Source: Zygaena filipendulae (Eukaryota > Arthropoda > Insecta > Lepidoptera > Zygaenidae). Taken from it: a DNA stretch of 64,000 nucleotides. Both the position numbers and the translations under genes were made by a program. Location: NCBI GenBank assembly GCA_907165275.2, contig OU015663.1, positions 2,182,501 through 2,246,500 of the forward strand. The letters are read 5' to 3'. Of the stretch, positions 35,448 through 47,700 are shown piece after piece. How positions within the stretch are numbered: the stretch's first letter is position 1; every line of letters begins with the position of its first letter. The notes under the pieces are model-generated. The model made no database searches, was not told the origin of the DNA, and saw only the letters and a program-made list of their open reading frames with translations.

Positions 35448-35587
35448 GCTTTCACGCATTAACGACTCAATCGATCACCACGAAATTTTGCATACACGTT
35501 GTCAGAGAAGGACATAGGGTACTTTTTGTCCCGGACATCTCGCGGGAACTCCGAAATTACCACGGGTGAATCCGCAGAGATCAGCTA
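35448..35587 (+). mobile_element. Helitron-like 3' part, family B
   Basis: TTTCACGCATTAACGACTC, TGCATACACGTTGTCAGAG, GCGGGAACTCCGAAATTACC, then ATCAGCTAG. The 5' third is missing. Confidence 0.6.
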
Positions 35588-36149
35588 GTAACTTTATGAA
35601 AAAGAATTTATTGCCAAAACTACTTTACTATGCTACTTATGCTACTTTTAAATAGAACTAGGCACCTATGGATTTTCAACAGTTTCTAAACTCTTTTCAC
35701 CAAAAACTAATAAGATCGTACAAAACTGAAAAGATTTTACTAAAACAATATAATTAGGTATGTTTCAAGCATATACGGTATGAAAAGCTAGTATTATTGT
35801 GTTAGGTGGGTACACTTCAGAACAATAAATATCGTAAGTAGACACTTTTATAACGTCGTTGCTAACGAATAGCTTAGACATTAGGAGCGTGGCGAAATTA
35901 AAAGCTGGCCTGGCTGCCCAGCGCATAAATCAGTGCCTAAATATTGTAATAAAATGGAGATTTTTGCTTTGCTGCTTCATTTTGTATATTTTCTTTATGT
36001 CCGTAAATTAAGCTGTTGCATTAAAGGAAAAGTTTGCTGTAATTTTTGTAAAACTTTGTAAATAATCATCTATAATCGTTATATTTTTTATGGGTTTTAA
36101 TATATTATGGTATCTTAGCAAAAAAAAGAGAAAAAATAATATATAACAA

Positions 36150-36235
36150 TACCACCCGTACCGAACCCCAAGACCCCAGGATCGAAACCAGGACCTCCTG
36201 AATTGCGCATAATTCACGGCAAGGTGAGACGAATC
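36150..36235 (-). mobile_element. Possible tRNA-like SINE head, other family
   Basis: On the minus strand GGTTTCGATCCTGGGG resembles a B-box, preceded by a tRNA-like stretch. Single copy here, so only tentative. Confidence 0.3.
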
Positions 36236-36764
36236 ATCTAGATTCTAGATGCTATAAAATGATATCCATACGTAATAATTTCTTACTTTATTATTTAAAT
36301 GCGAAAGTGATGTAATTTGTTTGTTTGTTACATTTTCACCTCCGCTTTCACTTTAACTTACTAGTTTACGGTAAGTACTTGAAACTAACGATGTAGATTG
36401 TTAATTGAGTTTAGTAGTTAAAAGTCGATAGCAAATGATGTTATTCGATAAACTTTAACTACTAATTTGTGGCGCAGCGCACTTATTAATACTATAATAC
36501 TATACTAAATAAATACTTTATACAATAATAATAGTAATAATAAATAATACTAATAATAATAATAATAATATTTATTTCACAAAGTACATGCATAAGTTTA
36601 GTATCATCTGTTACCGAACTAGGTGTAGACACCTGTAGGTAATACAGCGTACAGCGCCCAAACCTCAAACACCCGAAGATAGTTCATATTATTATATCAC
36701 TAGTATTATTACAAAGAGATTTTTAAAATAAATAATGTAGATATAAGATATATTTATAAGACTA

Positions 36765-37075
36765 GCTGTGCCCCACGGTTTCACCCGCGTGAGTTTCGGG
36801 ATTCCCGCAGGAACTCCAACTCAGTCTAATTTACCTACTCCTTATAACAAAAGCTAATTAGCAGTGAAAGTCCCGTCAATATCGGTCCAACCGTTTCGGA
36901 GATTCACCCGCGTGAGTTTCGGAATTCCCGCAGGAACTCCAAACTTCTTTTATATAAACCTTGTCCTGATAATAACGAACACAAAAAAACACAATTATCC
37001 ATTTTGGTGCAGTCGTTTGGAAGTTATGCGCTCAGCAACACATTTGGCGACTCATTTTTATTATATAGAAGATAA
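36765..37075 (-). mobile_element. Helitron-like element, subfamily B3
   Basis: CTAGCTGTGCCCCACGG left end. Two ACCCGCGTGAGTTTCGG blocks (36783 and 36905) indicate a duplicated 3' module, as in the other B3 copies. Right end TTATATAGAAGATA. Confidence 0.6.
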
Positions 37076-37434
37076 GTGAAATATGTAAAATATGGACCTC
37101 TCTGTGTGTATGGGTGAATTGTGTGTGAGTGTGTGCGAGAGGGTGTGTAATTACACTGCAGCTTAAGTTTAGTGTCATTTTAAGCAGTTCAAACAATCGA
37201 CGCATCACAAATTAGTAGTCAGTAGTTCTTCGATTGTTTTTCGAATGATGGTAAAGGAACTACCTACGTTCAATAGCACAATTTTCGATTCAGTCGATTG
37301 TTTTTTTTTTTTTTTGCAACAATCGTCCATCGCTACTTTAAACCAAAAACTCCCGCCAGAACTCTGAAATTAACACAGGTGAAACCGCGGGAAACAACTA
37401 GCATTTTTTTTTACATGGGACCAAGTTGTACTCA

Positions 37435-37741
37435 AATGGGCATGATGATTTCATCTTAATTTATAGTGTACACACGTATTTTTTCTTTTTTTTACGTAAT
37501 CAAAAAATAACGGCGATACATTGAGTTTAAATTCCGTGTGACGTAACACCTAGGCACACTTTGTACTTCGTTATGACGTCGCGACCTCCCACTCCTAAAC
37601 TTCCTCCCACTCCTAAACTTTCATGCGTTTTATCTAAGTATTTTATGAAATTGTTTTTAAACAGAAAAAAATACGTGTCTATTATTTTTTACTGACGGAC
37701 TGAATAGAATTTTGATTTTATACCCTGTCATCATGCCCATT
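37435..37741 (+). mobile_element. Family A-like MITE (A6, diverged subfamily)
   Basis: Inverted ends AATGGGCATGATGA and TCATCATGCCCATT are near-perfect. The core matches family A (TTACGTAA, diverged TGACGTAA and TGACGTCG), but the outer ends differ, as in copy A7, so these form a second subfamily. Confidence 0.75.
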
Positions 37742-38050
37742 CCTATTTTGATTGTAATATTAGAGAAAGTAAAGAGGAAAAAATAAAATATGGATGTTTA
37801 CCTGAAGTATACGTTAAATTTACGTGATCGCGTGCCACGCCACGTGTGTCCAAGTGTCGCGTGTCAGTCCCTCGCGCACCCCGGACGTGTCGGCACTCGA
37901 CACGCCCCCGCGTCATTTGTCTCTGACCATTCGTCCGTGGAAAGAGGTTCTTCTTGCTGAATATAAATTTATCTTCAGCGGCCTAACAGATAGTTGAGTA
38001 GGCACGCCGTAATTGTATTTCAAAAGTACCACATCATTCGCAAAGATATA

Positions 38051-38286
38051 GGGACATAGATAAGCAACAATGTGTTAACCCACACTGGAGAAATTTTGAG
38101 TAAATCGTGTTGTAAAAGCAATAGCGCCATTATGTGTCAACTTTTTTACGTTCAACATTTTCCTACATATTTAAACAACGTAATAAGGTAAACACATCAT
38201 TAAAAAACGTTCTCTAACTCTGAATAAATCGTTCTGTATCAATAACTTAATTTTGTGGGTTAACATGTTATTGCTTACCCTCGTCC
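38051..38286 (+). mobile_element. Family C MITE (C6)
   Basis: Full length, right end changed to GCTTACCCTCGTCCA. Confidence 0.82.
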
Positions 38287-38571
38287 ATTAGGTATCTACA
38301 CTGAACGAATCTATTGTCACTAACAAGTCAATTTATTTCGGTTGTCGTTGTTCCGTTTGACTATAACGATTTGCTTAGGTACTTGTGTTGATATTATGTG
38401 TTATTAATTCAAGAAATTTAAAATTTCAAACATGATTTATCATTATAGAAAAATGCTTGATAAGGTAACTTATTTAAACTTGTCAGTAATTTCATAATGA
38501 AGATATCTAGAAATATCACCAGTCTCTATTTCGGTCGCCTAATAAACCTATAAACGGTTGTTGACCGGTGG

Positions 38572-38826
38572 AGGTCGTAGCGAGTGGACGCCTGTCGCAT
38601 TATTTATTCGATATTTCCATCACCGTTCAGCAGCCATCTTGTTTTCCAAGAAAAAAGCTAGTTTTCGAGAGAGAACCGTGGGGATCTTGGGGAACAATCT
38701 AACATGTTCATTGGCGTTTCGCTATAATTACTGTAATTGCTAAAAATACTTACATAAGTACATTGGCAAAATTATCGACAGAAATTGCGATAGATTGCCA
38801 TAATTTAAAAAGAAGAAGAAACCTAT
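38572..38826 (+). repeat. Family N repeat, copy 1
   Basis: Contains CACCGTTCAGCAGCCATCTTG, GAGAGAACCGTG and TTGCGATAGATTGCCATAAT. Copies 2 (39803-40013) and 3 (41331-41725), both inverted, share these blocks. Ends not defined; class unknown. Confidence 0.6.
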
Positions 38827-39802
38827 TAGCCATTGTTTGTAATTTTATACCTACCTACCTAGTAACCATTGATTGTTTCAAAGAGACAAATATAAATATT
38901 ATGACGTCAATCCTTCAATTCGTTTGATAATAATCGCTGGAATAATAGGATCTTCCACTACTACTTCATCACTGATGCTTTAGGTAAAAAAAAGCAAAGC
39001 GATATAAATATTTCGCCGGCAAATGGAAAGGTAATATCAAATCTGATGTAACTGAAGCGTGAAAATATATAGCTGGCAATGTGTTTTACATAACGCCATA
39101 ACGTATAGGTGGGAGGTTAAAAAAAAAGAAGTGGAAAAGAACATAATTCACTCGACACGTGAAAGCCCTACGCGCCGCACCTAACGCTAACCAAAGATAC
39201 ATTTCGACACACCCATAAATCGGCCCCGAGCGATATTAAATATTCGTTAAGTCAACCCCGCCGAATATTTTAATGTCCATTAATAATAAAATCTCTTGTG
39301 TAGGTAGGTACCTAGGTAACGTAACTAAATCTAAGTTACATATTGTAGGCAACTAAGGCATAGAATAATCTAGCCTGAAAAACTGCGTATCTAATAAATG
39401 GCTTCTCTAGTCTGAAACCTTTTTAGGGTTAGGTTACCAAATAGCCAAAACAGAACCCTTATAATTTCGTCATAATTCTATCGACGTCTGTTTGTCTATC
39501 CGTCTGTTTGTCCGTTTGTCACAGTAAATTTACTTGGAGATATACATCGGCAATATATTGATAAAAAAAAATGAATTATTTCATCCGCTAAAAAACGATG
39601 TAGTGAATTACAAAAAAAAATATAGGGGTAGTCAATGATATTATTATAAGTAGATAGATATTAAAATTGGGAATAGCAGTCCATACAGGTAACTGAGGGA
39701 TGAGAAAAACTTACGGGTGTGGAATATCGTTAGATATAGTTGATAAGATAATTACCTATGCGCTTCTAAACGCATAAAAAAGTGTGTCTCGTCCGCTTCT
39801 GC

Positions 39803-40013
39803 CATATTTTTTTTCTTATTTTTCAATTATGGCAATCTATCGCGATTTATATCATTTAATTCTGTCATTGTACCTAAATATTTTTAGCAATTAAAGTAAT
39901 TATGACGAAACGCCAATGACCATGTTAGATTGTTCCTCAAAATAAAACACGGTTCTCTTTTGAAAATCAGCTTCTTTTTTGGAAAACAAAATGGCTGCTG
40001 AATGGTAGTGAAA
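39803..40013 (-). repeat. Family N repeat, copy 2
   Basis: Inverted copy: ATTATGGCAATCTATCGCGA, GACGAAACGCCAATGACCAT, then AAAATGGCTGCTGAATGGT. Confidence 0.6.
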
Positions 40014-40125
40014 ATTACTACATAGTATCTATTAAACTAAGTCGATTCGATTAGATCTTTAAAACTATGCAATGGACATTTTTTAATAGATAGAGTTATT
40101 CAAGAGGAAGGTTTATACGTTTAGT

Positions 40126-40189
40126 GTATCCTGGAATTCCCCCGGGAATTCCGAAATTACCACGGGTGAAACCGCGGGGAAAAGCTAGT
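40126..40189 (+). mobile_element. Helitron-like 3' stub, family B
   Basis: Only CCTGGAATTCCCCCGGG to GCGGGGAAAAGCTAG remains. A smaller stub (GCGGGGAACAGCTAG) lies at 40722-40750, and another at 37346-37401. Confidence 0.5.
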
Positions 40190-41330
40190 ACATTTCGAAT
40201 AAATAACGCGAATGGCCTCTGCCATATTCGTAACTCATTCAGTGCAACACAATGATATTCTATGTATATTGTATGTGCAACATGTCGAGTTAGTTTTATG
40301 TACCTACATAAAAAAACCCTGACGTGTGGCATTGTGGATGACTCGCCGTTTGTTAAGGCAGTAATAATGCCACCGTATATTCAATTAAGCTACAATTACA
40401 CTACAATTCAGTGACTGTCAAAAGTGGTTCCGACTTCAAAAAACACAGATTTGCACTAGATACACTGAAAAGTTAAAAATAACAAAATACCGATTTCATC
40501 CGAAATACAAAAATGCACGTAGGTAGATACCTAGGTAATATTATTATTAGTATGAGCTACCTACTGATCGGTTTGAAGTCGGTGCCTAGTCAAATAGGTA
40601 GATAGACAGTCCGCTCCCGCCATATTGCAAGCGTGTGAGCGTTTCCTCGTGAACAAATCTACCCATGGACAGACACGATCAACGAATCTATCATCGTAAT
40701 ATAGAACTTCAAAGTTAACATGCTAGGTGAAACTGCGGGGAACAGCTAGTGTATAACTATATACTCTGTCTGTCTACATAAAGGCGTAAAGAAAAAACAA
40801 GTATTTTCATAGCTCAAAATTTATAAGGGAGCCAATTTTCACTTCGAAAATAGTACTTTTCATTCCATACAAAATTATTACAAGGTAAAAGCTACCGTGG
40901 GCGTACGCAATGACGAGAAAATAAAATCTAATACATTCCGGCCGTGAATGTATACATTTTTGCCTTTGATGCCTTTCTGTGTAGTTGTGGAACAAGAACA
41001 TTCACTTTGTGCTCTCCAAACTCTCCTAAATAGTTTATTTCGGTTGTAGAACCGGCTCAAATCGAGACCTCGCTGTGTCGCCTCGGGCACATAATATAAT
41101 GTCCTTCTGCCTATCCTGAGCGTTGTTATTTCAGAAACTATCCTCAGAACAAAGGGAGTTTTCAGAAAATATAATATCAATAGAAAACAAGATCAAACTA
41201 AGGGATAAAAATATTTATCAGAAAAGTATGTAACATAGATCTTAATATAATCACTACGTGGTATCTCGATTTACGAAAACGTGACACAATTATAAAATCT
41301 TAAATAATATTTTTAATAATCCATCAAGGA

Positions 41331-41725
41331 TCTTCTTCTTCTTCTTCAATTATGGCTATCTATCGTTGTTTATCGCATTGAATTCTATTGAATTCTGTCA
41401 ACCCAATGGTTAACTGTCAGAGAATGCTGCAAGGCAATAAGTTCGCCATTTGTACTATTTTGTGCAAGAAGAATAAATAAAAAAAATAAAATAAAAAAAA
41501 TTCTGCCAAATGCCAATGTACGTATTTTTTTTAGCAATTCAAGTAAGTAAAGTAATTAAAGTAAAATAAATAAATAAGTAATGACAGTGTAATATTGTTC
41601 TCCAAGATAATACACGATTCTCTCTCGAAATCCAGCTTCTCTCTTGGAAAACAAACTCTTCTGCTGAACGGTGGTGAAAATCAAAGATAATAATAATTAT
41701 GATCGCTAAAATATCGAATAAATAA
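41331..41725 (-). repeat. Family N repeat, copy 3, split by a LINE tail
   Basis: Inverted copy: AATTATGGCTATCTATCG at the left, ACGATTCTCTCTCGAAATCC and TCTGCTGAACGGTGGTGAAA at the right; the insertion at 41401-41498 lies between. Confidence 0.58.
41401..41498 (+). mobile_element. 5'-truncated LINE 3' end inside family N copy 3
   Basis: ATGCTGCAAGGCAATAAGTT, CGCCATTTGTAC and an A/AATAAA-rich tail. Flanked by AATTCTGTCA and AATTCTGCCA, a 10-base target duplication with one difference. Confidence 0.72.
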
Positions 41726-42100
41726 GGTGACAGGCGACAGGAGAAAAAAAGAACTGTTGTCACTTGCAAGTAAAACCCAGTGAAGAAATTTTTATTACTA
41801 AGAAACGTTGTCATTGGCAAATTATATTTATAGACGCCATTATTAAAGAAGAAGAAGAAGAGTTTTACAGCAAAGAAGACGCCATTATTAAAGAAGAAGA
41901 AGAATATAAATAGTCAATCAGTCTGTGTGCTAGTCAATGATATTATAAGTATAGTCACAATCTCAGAACAATACCTTCTGAGGTCACAATAGAAGTCAAA
42001 AATAAAGAAGTAGCAGGCCGTGCTTATGTTAATTATTTTCTTTGTAGTGTCCCAAAGTACTAGATATTCCTATTTCAGGCATTTCCAAATAAAATATGAA

Positions 42101-42955
42101 ATGGAATGGTGGTCGTATGTTCTAGGAGCACTAGGCTTATTTTTGGGATGTCTGTTGCTCAATTTTATTGTTAAGAAACTAAACGGTATTTGATTTACAT
42201 CTTATTTTCAAATTCAATTACATTTATGTTATACTTTATGTTTTTAAGATCTCTTACAATAGTATATTTTAAGCATAATGATTACTATCTTCTTTTTGAA
42301 TGTAGGTAGGTAAAACTGTGGTAACCAACAACAGTACCTACACTATTACGATTTATGTATTTTGTGGCAAAACTATGGTTATAGTCAGGTTTATAGTATT
42401 ATTATTATATTTTATTATATAACTAGATTTAATTTGTTTTTAGAAGCGCGCTCTGAAGAAAGACTTAATAGTCTACAGAAGGCATCCACCAGCCACTCTA
42501 CACAAGTGCAAGGAAACTTAATTGAAAATGAGACTAGTGCTAAGTCGAGAACACAGAACGAGAAAAGTGCACCAAAATCAGACGAGTCCACAATCAATAA
42601 GTCAGGCAAAGAAAGTACACAGAACAGTGTTAAAGAAGCAGATTTAAATAAGTCCGTCAGAGACGAAACGAATGAATCCAGCAATGAGAATAAACCAAAT
42701 TACCTTGGAAACATCTATAGCCAACAACTTACTTCTCTGGATAATAATTGTAGCAAATGTGATTTGAATGACACGGAGAGCAACACAAGCATTATGACCG
42801 TCATAGTGGACAAATTGGTGACCAAAATAAAACAGAGCAGCTCCTCACCGAGTATCAAGAAGCTCATTGATATAGAAAATGAGAAAGAACTCGAGGAATG
42901 GGTATCGGATATAATTGAAAAACGTACGCCTAAAGACAAAGTCACCTCAAAATAA
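42101..42955 (+). CDS. Small single-pass membrane protein, unrecognised (2 coding exons)
   Basis: Coding exons 42101-42185 and 42444-42955 join in phase 1 (donor ggtatt, acceptor tttttag) to give 198 residues ending at TAA 42953-42955. Residues about 5-24 (SYVLGALGLFLGCLLLNFIV) form one hydrophobic segment followed by KK, so a membrane anchor with the C-terminus in the cytosol is likely. Residues 29-150 are polar and rich in Ser, Asn, Lys and Glu, and look disordered. The last ~50 residues (from VDKLVTKIKQ) are charged and probably helical. I recognise no family. The ATG at 42101 was chosen because an earlier ATG at 42096 hits a stop after nine codons; a splice acceptor at 42077-42078 suggests a 5'UTR exon upstream. 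An AATAAA overlaps the stop codon (42951-42956) and another lies at 43206. The gene lies 1.8 kb upstream of CPSF2 on the same strand. Function unknown. Confidence 0.65.
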
Positions 42956-43300
42956 AAACGCGTAAGAAGTAAATAGTTTTCCTTGATCTTTAACGTAGAT
43001 AAATGAAGTATTATAAACATACTGATATGTTTAATTTTATATGCAAAGAGAATATAACGACTACCTAGGTACGTGTATAAGTTGCGCGCGTTCCAAACTT
43101 CAATGGCGTCACTTCCGTTGTGTTCAAAATATATATTATTATGAGTCGATCACTTTCGTTGTCTGCTGAAATTTTACTGTCAACACTCCTGAAATAATTA
43201 AGTTAAATAAAATTAGTCTATGTTTTTCTATAAATGCGTAAATACTCGAAAGTAAAGTAGGTAACGTCACACTCACGCCCATCGTGTTTATATGTAATAA

Positions 43301-43590
43301 CTAGCTGTGCCCGCGGTTTCACCCGCGTGATACGTTTTTATGCAGCAACTTTTTTTCCCGACATCCGATTTAAATGAAACAAAGCCTATATGTAGCTACA
43401 GACTAATTTTTATCTACCTGTGAAAACCGCATGTCATCCCGTTCAGTACATTCGGAGATTATCGCAAACAGACAGACAGACAGACAGAAAAGAAATTGAA
43501 AAACTTTTCTTTTATCACCCCTCTCAATTTTAGGTAAAAATATTCAATGTACCTATAGAATCGCGGATTCTACTCTTTTATTATAGTAAT
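43301..43590 (-). mobile_element. Helitron-like element, subfamily B2
   Basis: CTAGCTGTGCCCGCGG, CCCGACATCCGATTTAAATG, a GACAGACAGACAGACAG run and TCTTTTATTATAGTAA. Lies between the membrane-protein gene and CPSF2. Confidence 0.65.
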
Positions 43591-43987
43591 AGATAATATC
43601 TCCCTTTTCGTAAACCGATTACTTACCTACGATGAGTCAAAGCCTATGCTTACCGTTTGTTGAAAATGCAACAAACTGATAATTTCGACCAAACTGAATC
43701 TTTTTTTGCAAACGTAAGATCGATGAGACTTTTCAATTTTATTATGGTAAATAAATTAATCTAAAGGTGGATCACCGGGAGCAACGATACAGATTTGGGC
43801 ATAACATCAGTAAAGGAGGAGAACTGAGCATTACAATGCGCACCTTGTAATGATACAGCTTGTAACATCAATGCACTCCACCTATTGGAATCAACTAAAG
43901 GCCAATGCTCGAAGTGGAATCTATATGTTACACTAGCTGTCCACGAGGCCACGAGTTTTTTTGTACTTAAGAGATTATTTTATATTA

Positions 43988-44127
43988 GGCTGCGTAGACA
44001 CAGGTGCCAACGAGCGTTTTCTCGACCACTAAATGTATTTGGAGGTACCTTCGAAGGCCAACGAGCGTGCAGTATCCAACGTCAAGTATCCTTCGGTGGC
44101 GTTCGTTGGACCGCTGTATACGCAGCC
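43988..44127. mobile_element. 140 bp inverted-repeat element upstream of CPSF2
   Basis: GGCTGCGTAGACACAGGTGC and CCAACGAGCG at the left are mirrored by CGTTCGTTGG and ACCGCTGTATACGCAGCC at the right. Single copy in the window, about 610 bases before the putative CPSF2 start. Confidence 0.7.
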
Positions 44128-44736
44128 ATATGTACATAATAATTTATGTCATATAAATTCATACGAGGTAGACTACAGTCGGGCTGCCGTGACCTATAAA
44201 AATGAGTTAAACAATTAGCAAGCATTTAATGACTACCTGCTCCAGCTAAGTAGCTTACGAGATGTCTTTTTTTTGTTTTATTTACTTATTTGTTCTTTTT
44301 TTTGGAAGATCAACAGTAACAGTAAAAAATATATAATAAAAGAATAGCAGCTTACAGATTTGTTGAAATAAACTGATATTATTACTTGAACGTATACCTG
44401 AATAGCAATAAGTAAATAAACCCTTTCCCAGTAGAAAATGGCAAAAACATCGTTATCCAATCTTACGGAGAAACTTTAAAAAAGTCCGTCCATTCCAAAC
44501 TACGCAGTCGTTGAGCGATTCAACTTCTCATCTTCGAATGTTTTTGTTGTCACTTGTCAATGCTTTTTCGTGTTCGTTACGTATAAAGGAACTAAGAATT
44601 CAAAGTTTTGTCCGCGTATGAAATAGATTTTGGAAATTTTTATAAATGTACTAATATTAAATAACTCATAAAATACTTGCACAGATTTACATTACAAACA
44701 ATTATGTGTTAAACTATTACATTCGAATACACCTAT

Positions 44737-44742
44737 TCAGTC
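44737..44742 (+). promoter_or_regulatory. Candidate CPSF2 initiator (TCAGTC)
   Basis: TCAGTC matches the arthropod initiator consensus TCAKTY and lies 49-51 bases before the CPSF2 ATG, implying a very short 5'UTR. No TATA box is evident. Without 5'-end data this is only a candidate. Confidence 0.35.
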
Positions 44743-44787
44743 GTTTTTGCTATTGACCGGTCGGTTAGCTTTTAGAATCTTGTTATC

Positions 44788-47700
44788 ATGACCTCAATAG
44801 TAAAGGTGCACTGCCTCTCTGGGGCTGGAGATGAGTCTCCGCCCTGTTATGTACTCCAAATAGACGAGTTCAAGTTCCTTCTGGACTGCGGATGGGACGA
44901 GAAATTCGATATGGACTTCATTAAAGAATTGAAAAGGTAAACTTTGAGGTTATATTTTGAAGTTGAGAACAACAACGTAGGTAACAATTTTGTTATCAAA
45001 GGCCAAAGCGATAAATATATGAAAATGTGTCCAAAAACTTTTGTGCTACAGTACTACTTGTTAATAACAAAAATTAAGGAAGACAAATAATGCCATAATC
45101 GATATTTTAATCTGAACACAAAAAATATAAAAATAAAAATTTTATATAGGTATCTAACGAAGTCTCCAATAGTAGCCGAATTTTAGTAAAATCTTCCAAA
45201 TTATCGCGGGTAAATTGAGGAGAACAGCTAGTACCTTATAATCATGGATATTGAATTTTAAACATATATTATAAATATGAGATTTGAATAAAAATTAACA
45301 TACCCAGATAAATTAAGTTGTTGAATAGGACATAGGAAACTTTACCATCCTTGAGAAATATTTAGTGACTGAAGGAATCCTCACATTCATACATTAAAAC
45401 TATGGCTAGCAGCAAGTCCCTTTAACGAAATCTGTTATATTTCAGACATATAAACAGCATAGATGCAGTTTTATTATCACACTCCGATCCACTACATCTC
45501 GGAGCTTTACCATATGCAGTTGGAAAACTAGGACTTAGCTGCCCCATATATGCCACATTGCCAATCTATAAGATGGGTCAGATGTTTATGTACGACCTGT
45601 ACCAGGCTCACCGGAATATGTCTGATTTCAACCTGTTTACATTGGATGATGTTGACACAGCCTTCGATGGGATCACACAATTAAAATACAATCAGAGTGT
45701 TGATATGAAAGGTTAGAATTTCATTTTTCAGGTCAGAAATAGAATAATGTAACATACACACAATGATAATACAAACATTATCTAGTAGACATGAGACATC
45801 TGACTGCTTAAGCCCACATGTAACTGCACCACACTCGCTAGAAAAGGATCAACTCACAAAAATATAGGCATATTTTCGTTAAGCCAATCTGCTTTGGCAA
45901 CTATGAATATGAAGATAGACCAGAAGGCATTGCCGTTTTGATACTCAGTCTTTTGGTCCAAACAAGAACAATGTTATTGTTACAAAAATACAATCTATAT
46001 TATACCTACCTACTATAAAAGCATTCCATGTCTTACATAATATTTGACCTTAACAACTAAATAATATGCTTTTATTAATGAATATAATTCACTTTATAAT
46101 GAAAATGAACTGTTGCAGTAAACTGTCATGTTTAAAAAAAAAATTATTCACAGGTAAAGGCCTAGGACTCCGCATAACTCCTGTTCCTGCTGGTCACTCC
46201 CTCGGTGGAACAGTTTGGCGTATCTCTGCACCCGGTGAGGAGGACATAATCTATGCCCCCGACTTCAATCATAAGAAAGAACGTCATTTGAACGGATGCG
46301 AAATCGAGAAGTTAATGAGACCGTCACTCATGCTGCTGGGAGCTATGAATGCTAATTATGTGCAGCAAAGACGAAGATTGAGAGATGAAAAACTTATGAG
46401 TGAGTTTAAAAAAAAAAGAAGTTATATGAAAGATGAAAATTTACCTTTTTAACAAACTTTCTACCCGTTGACTTCCAGCGACAATTCTAAGTACTCTCCG
46501 GGGTGGTGGGTGTGTGTTGGTGTGCACCGACACAGCTGGCCGAGTGCTGGAGCTGGCGCACATGCTGGACCAGCTCTGGAGAAACAAAGACTCGGGCCTT
46601 GTGGCCTACTCGCTTCTTCTGCTGTCCAACGTCAGCTACAATGTTGTTGAATTCGCCAAGTCACAGGTACCCTGCAAAACTTCAACAGCAACACAACTTA
46701 ATTTTTGCTGTCTAAACATAATTAATTAAGTAGATTAATAAAAAAAACCTATTAGACCCGTATTTTATGCTTTTTCAAATTATTGAAAAAATACTAAGAT
46801 AAAACGCATTAAAGTTTAAGGAGTGGGGGCTCTTGACGTCATAACGTGCTATAAAACTATAAACTGTAAACTGTAGCCGTGACGTCACGCGACATTTCAA
46901 CTTAATGTATCTCAGTTATTTTTTGATTACGTAAAAAAAATAATACGTGCCCAATATTTTTTATTCATCTACAAGAATGATTAAAAATTGAAATTTGGCT
47001 GACAAGCCCTTTATACTAGGTACTGTATGTACAGATAGAATGGATGAGCGACAAGCTGACGCGCGCGTTCGAGGGCGCGCGCAGCAACCCGTTCGCGCTG
47101 CGCCACCTGCACCTGTGCCACTCGGTGGCGGAGGTGACGCGCACGCCCGGCCCCAAGGTGGTGCTCGCGTCCTTCCCCGACCTGGAGGCGGGCTTCGCGC
47201 GCGACCTGTTCCTGCTGTGGGCGCCGCATCCGCAGAACTCCATCGTGTTGACCGCCAGGTGAGATCGTCTTATTCACTATGACCAACAACATGCCTTGCT
47301 CATAACGCGCGTCCCAATAACGTATTTCCAAACATTCTAGATGCCAAAATATTAGAAATTATTATTCTTTAGAAGAAACGTTAGTAAGAAACGTTGTAAA
47401 TGTATTTTTTTGGACTAAAACTTCAGATTTAGACATGCGCAAAACATCACCTTTCACTATGATGAGGTACTTTTCCGGGCGGGTGATATCACTCGCAAAC
47501 ATTACTTATCACTCAAACATTACTACCACTCAAAGATTGCTCGACGTGTTTTAGAAAAATGAACCTTCAAAATCAAAACATTACATATTAACACTATTAC
47601 TCAAACATTACTCGATGCGTTCTAAAGGAAAATGGACCTTGAGTACCGGTCATACCCTCCAAAATCGTTAACAGTCTGAGATATTACAGACTACAGTGTG

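Larger units (their letters stand above)
33265..36764. other. No supported gene
   Basis: Two B elements, a hairpin repeat and a tentative SINE head; otherwise AT-rich and featureless (33,265-34,140; 34,640-35,440; 35,600-36,140). Confidence 0.5.

Noticed and set aside
1..42100. Horizontally acquired or viral genes in the gene-poor region
   Set aside because: No frame resembles viral, bacterial or transposase proteins except the 38-codon pogo relic.
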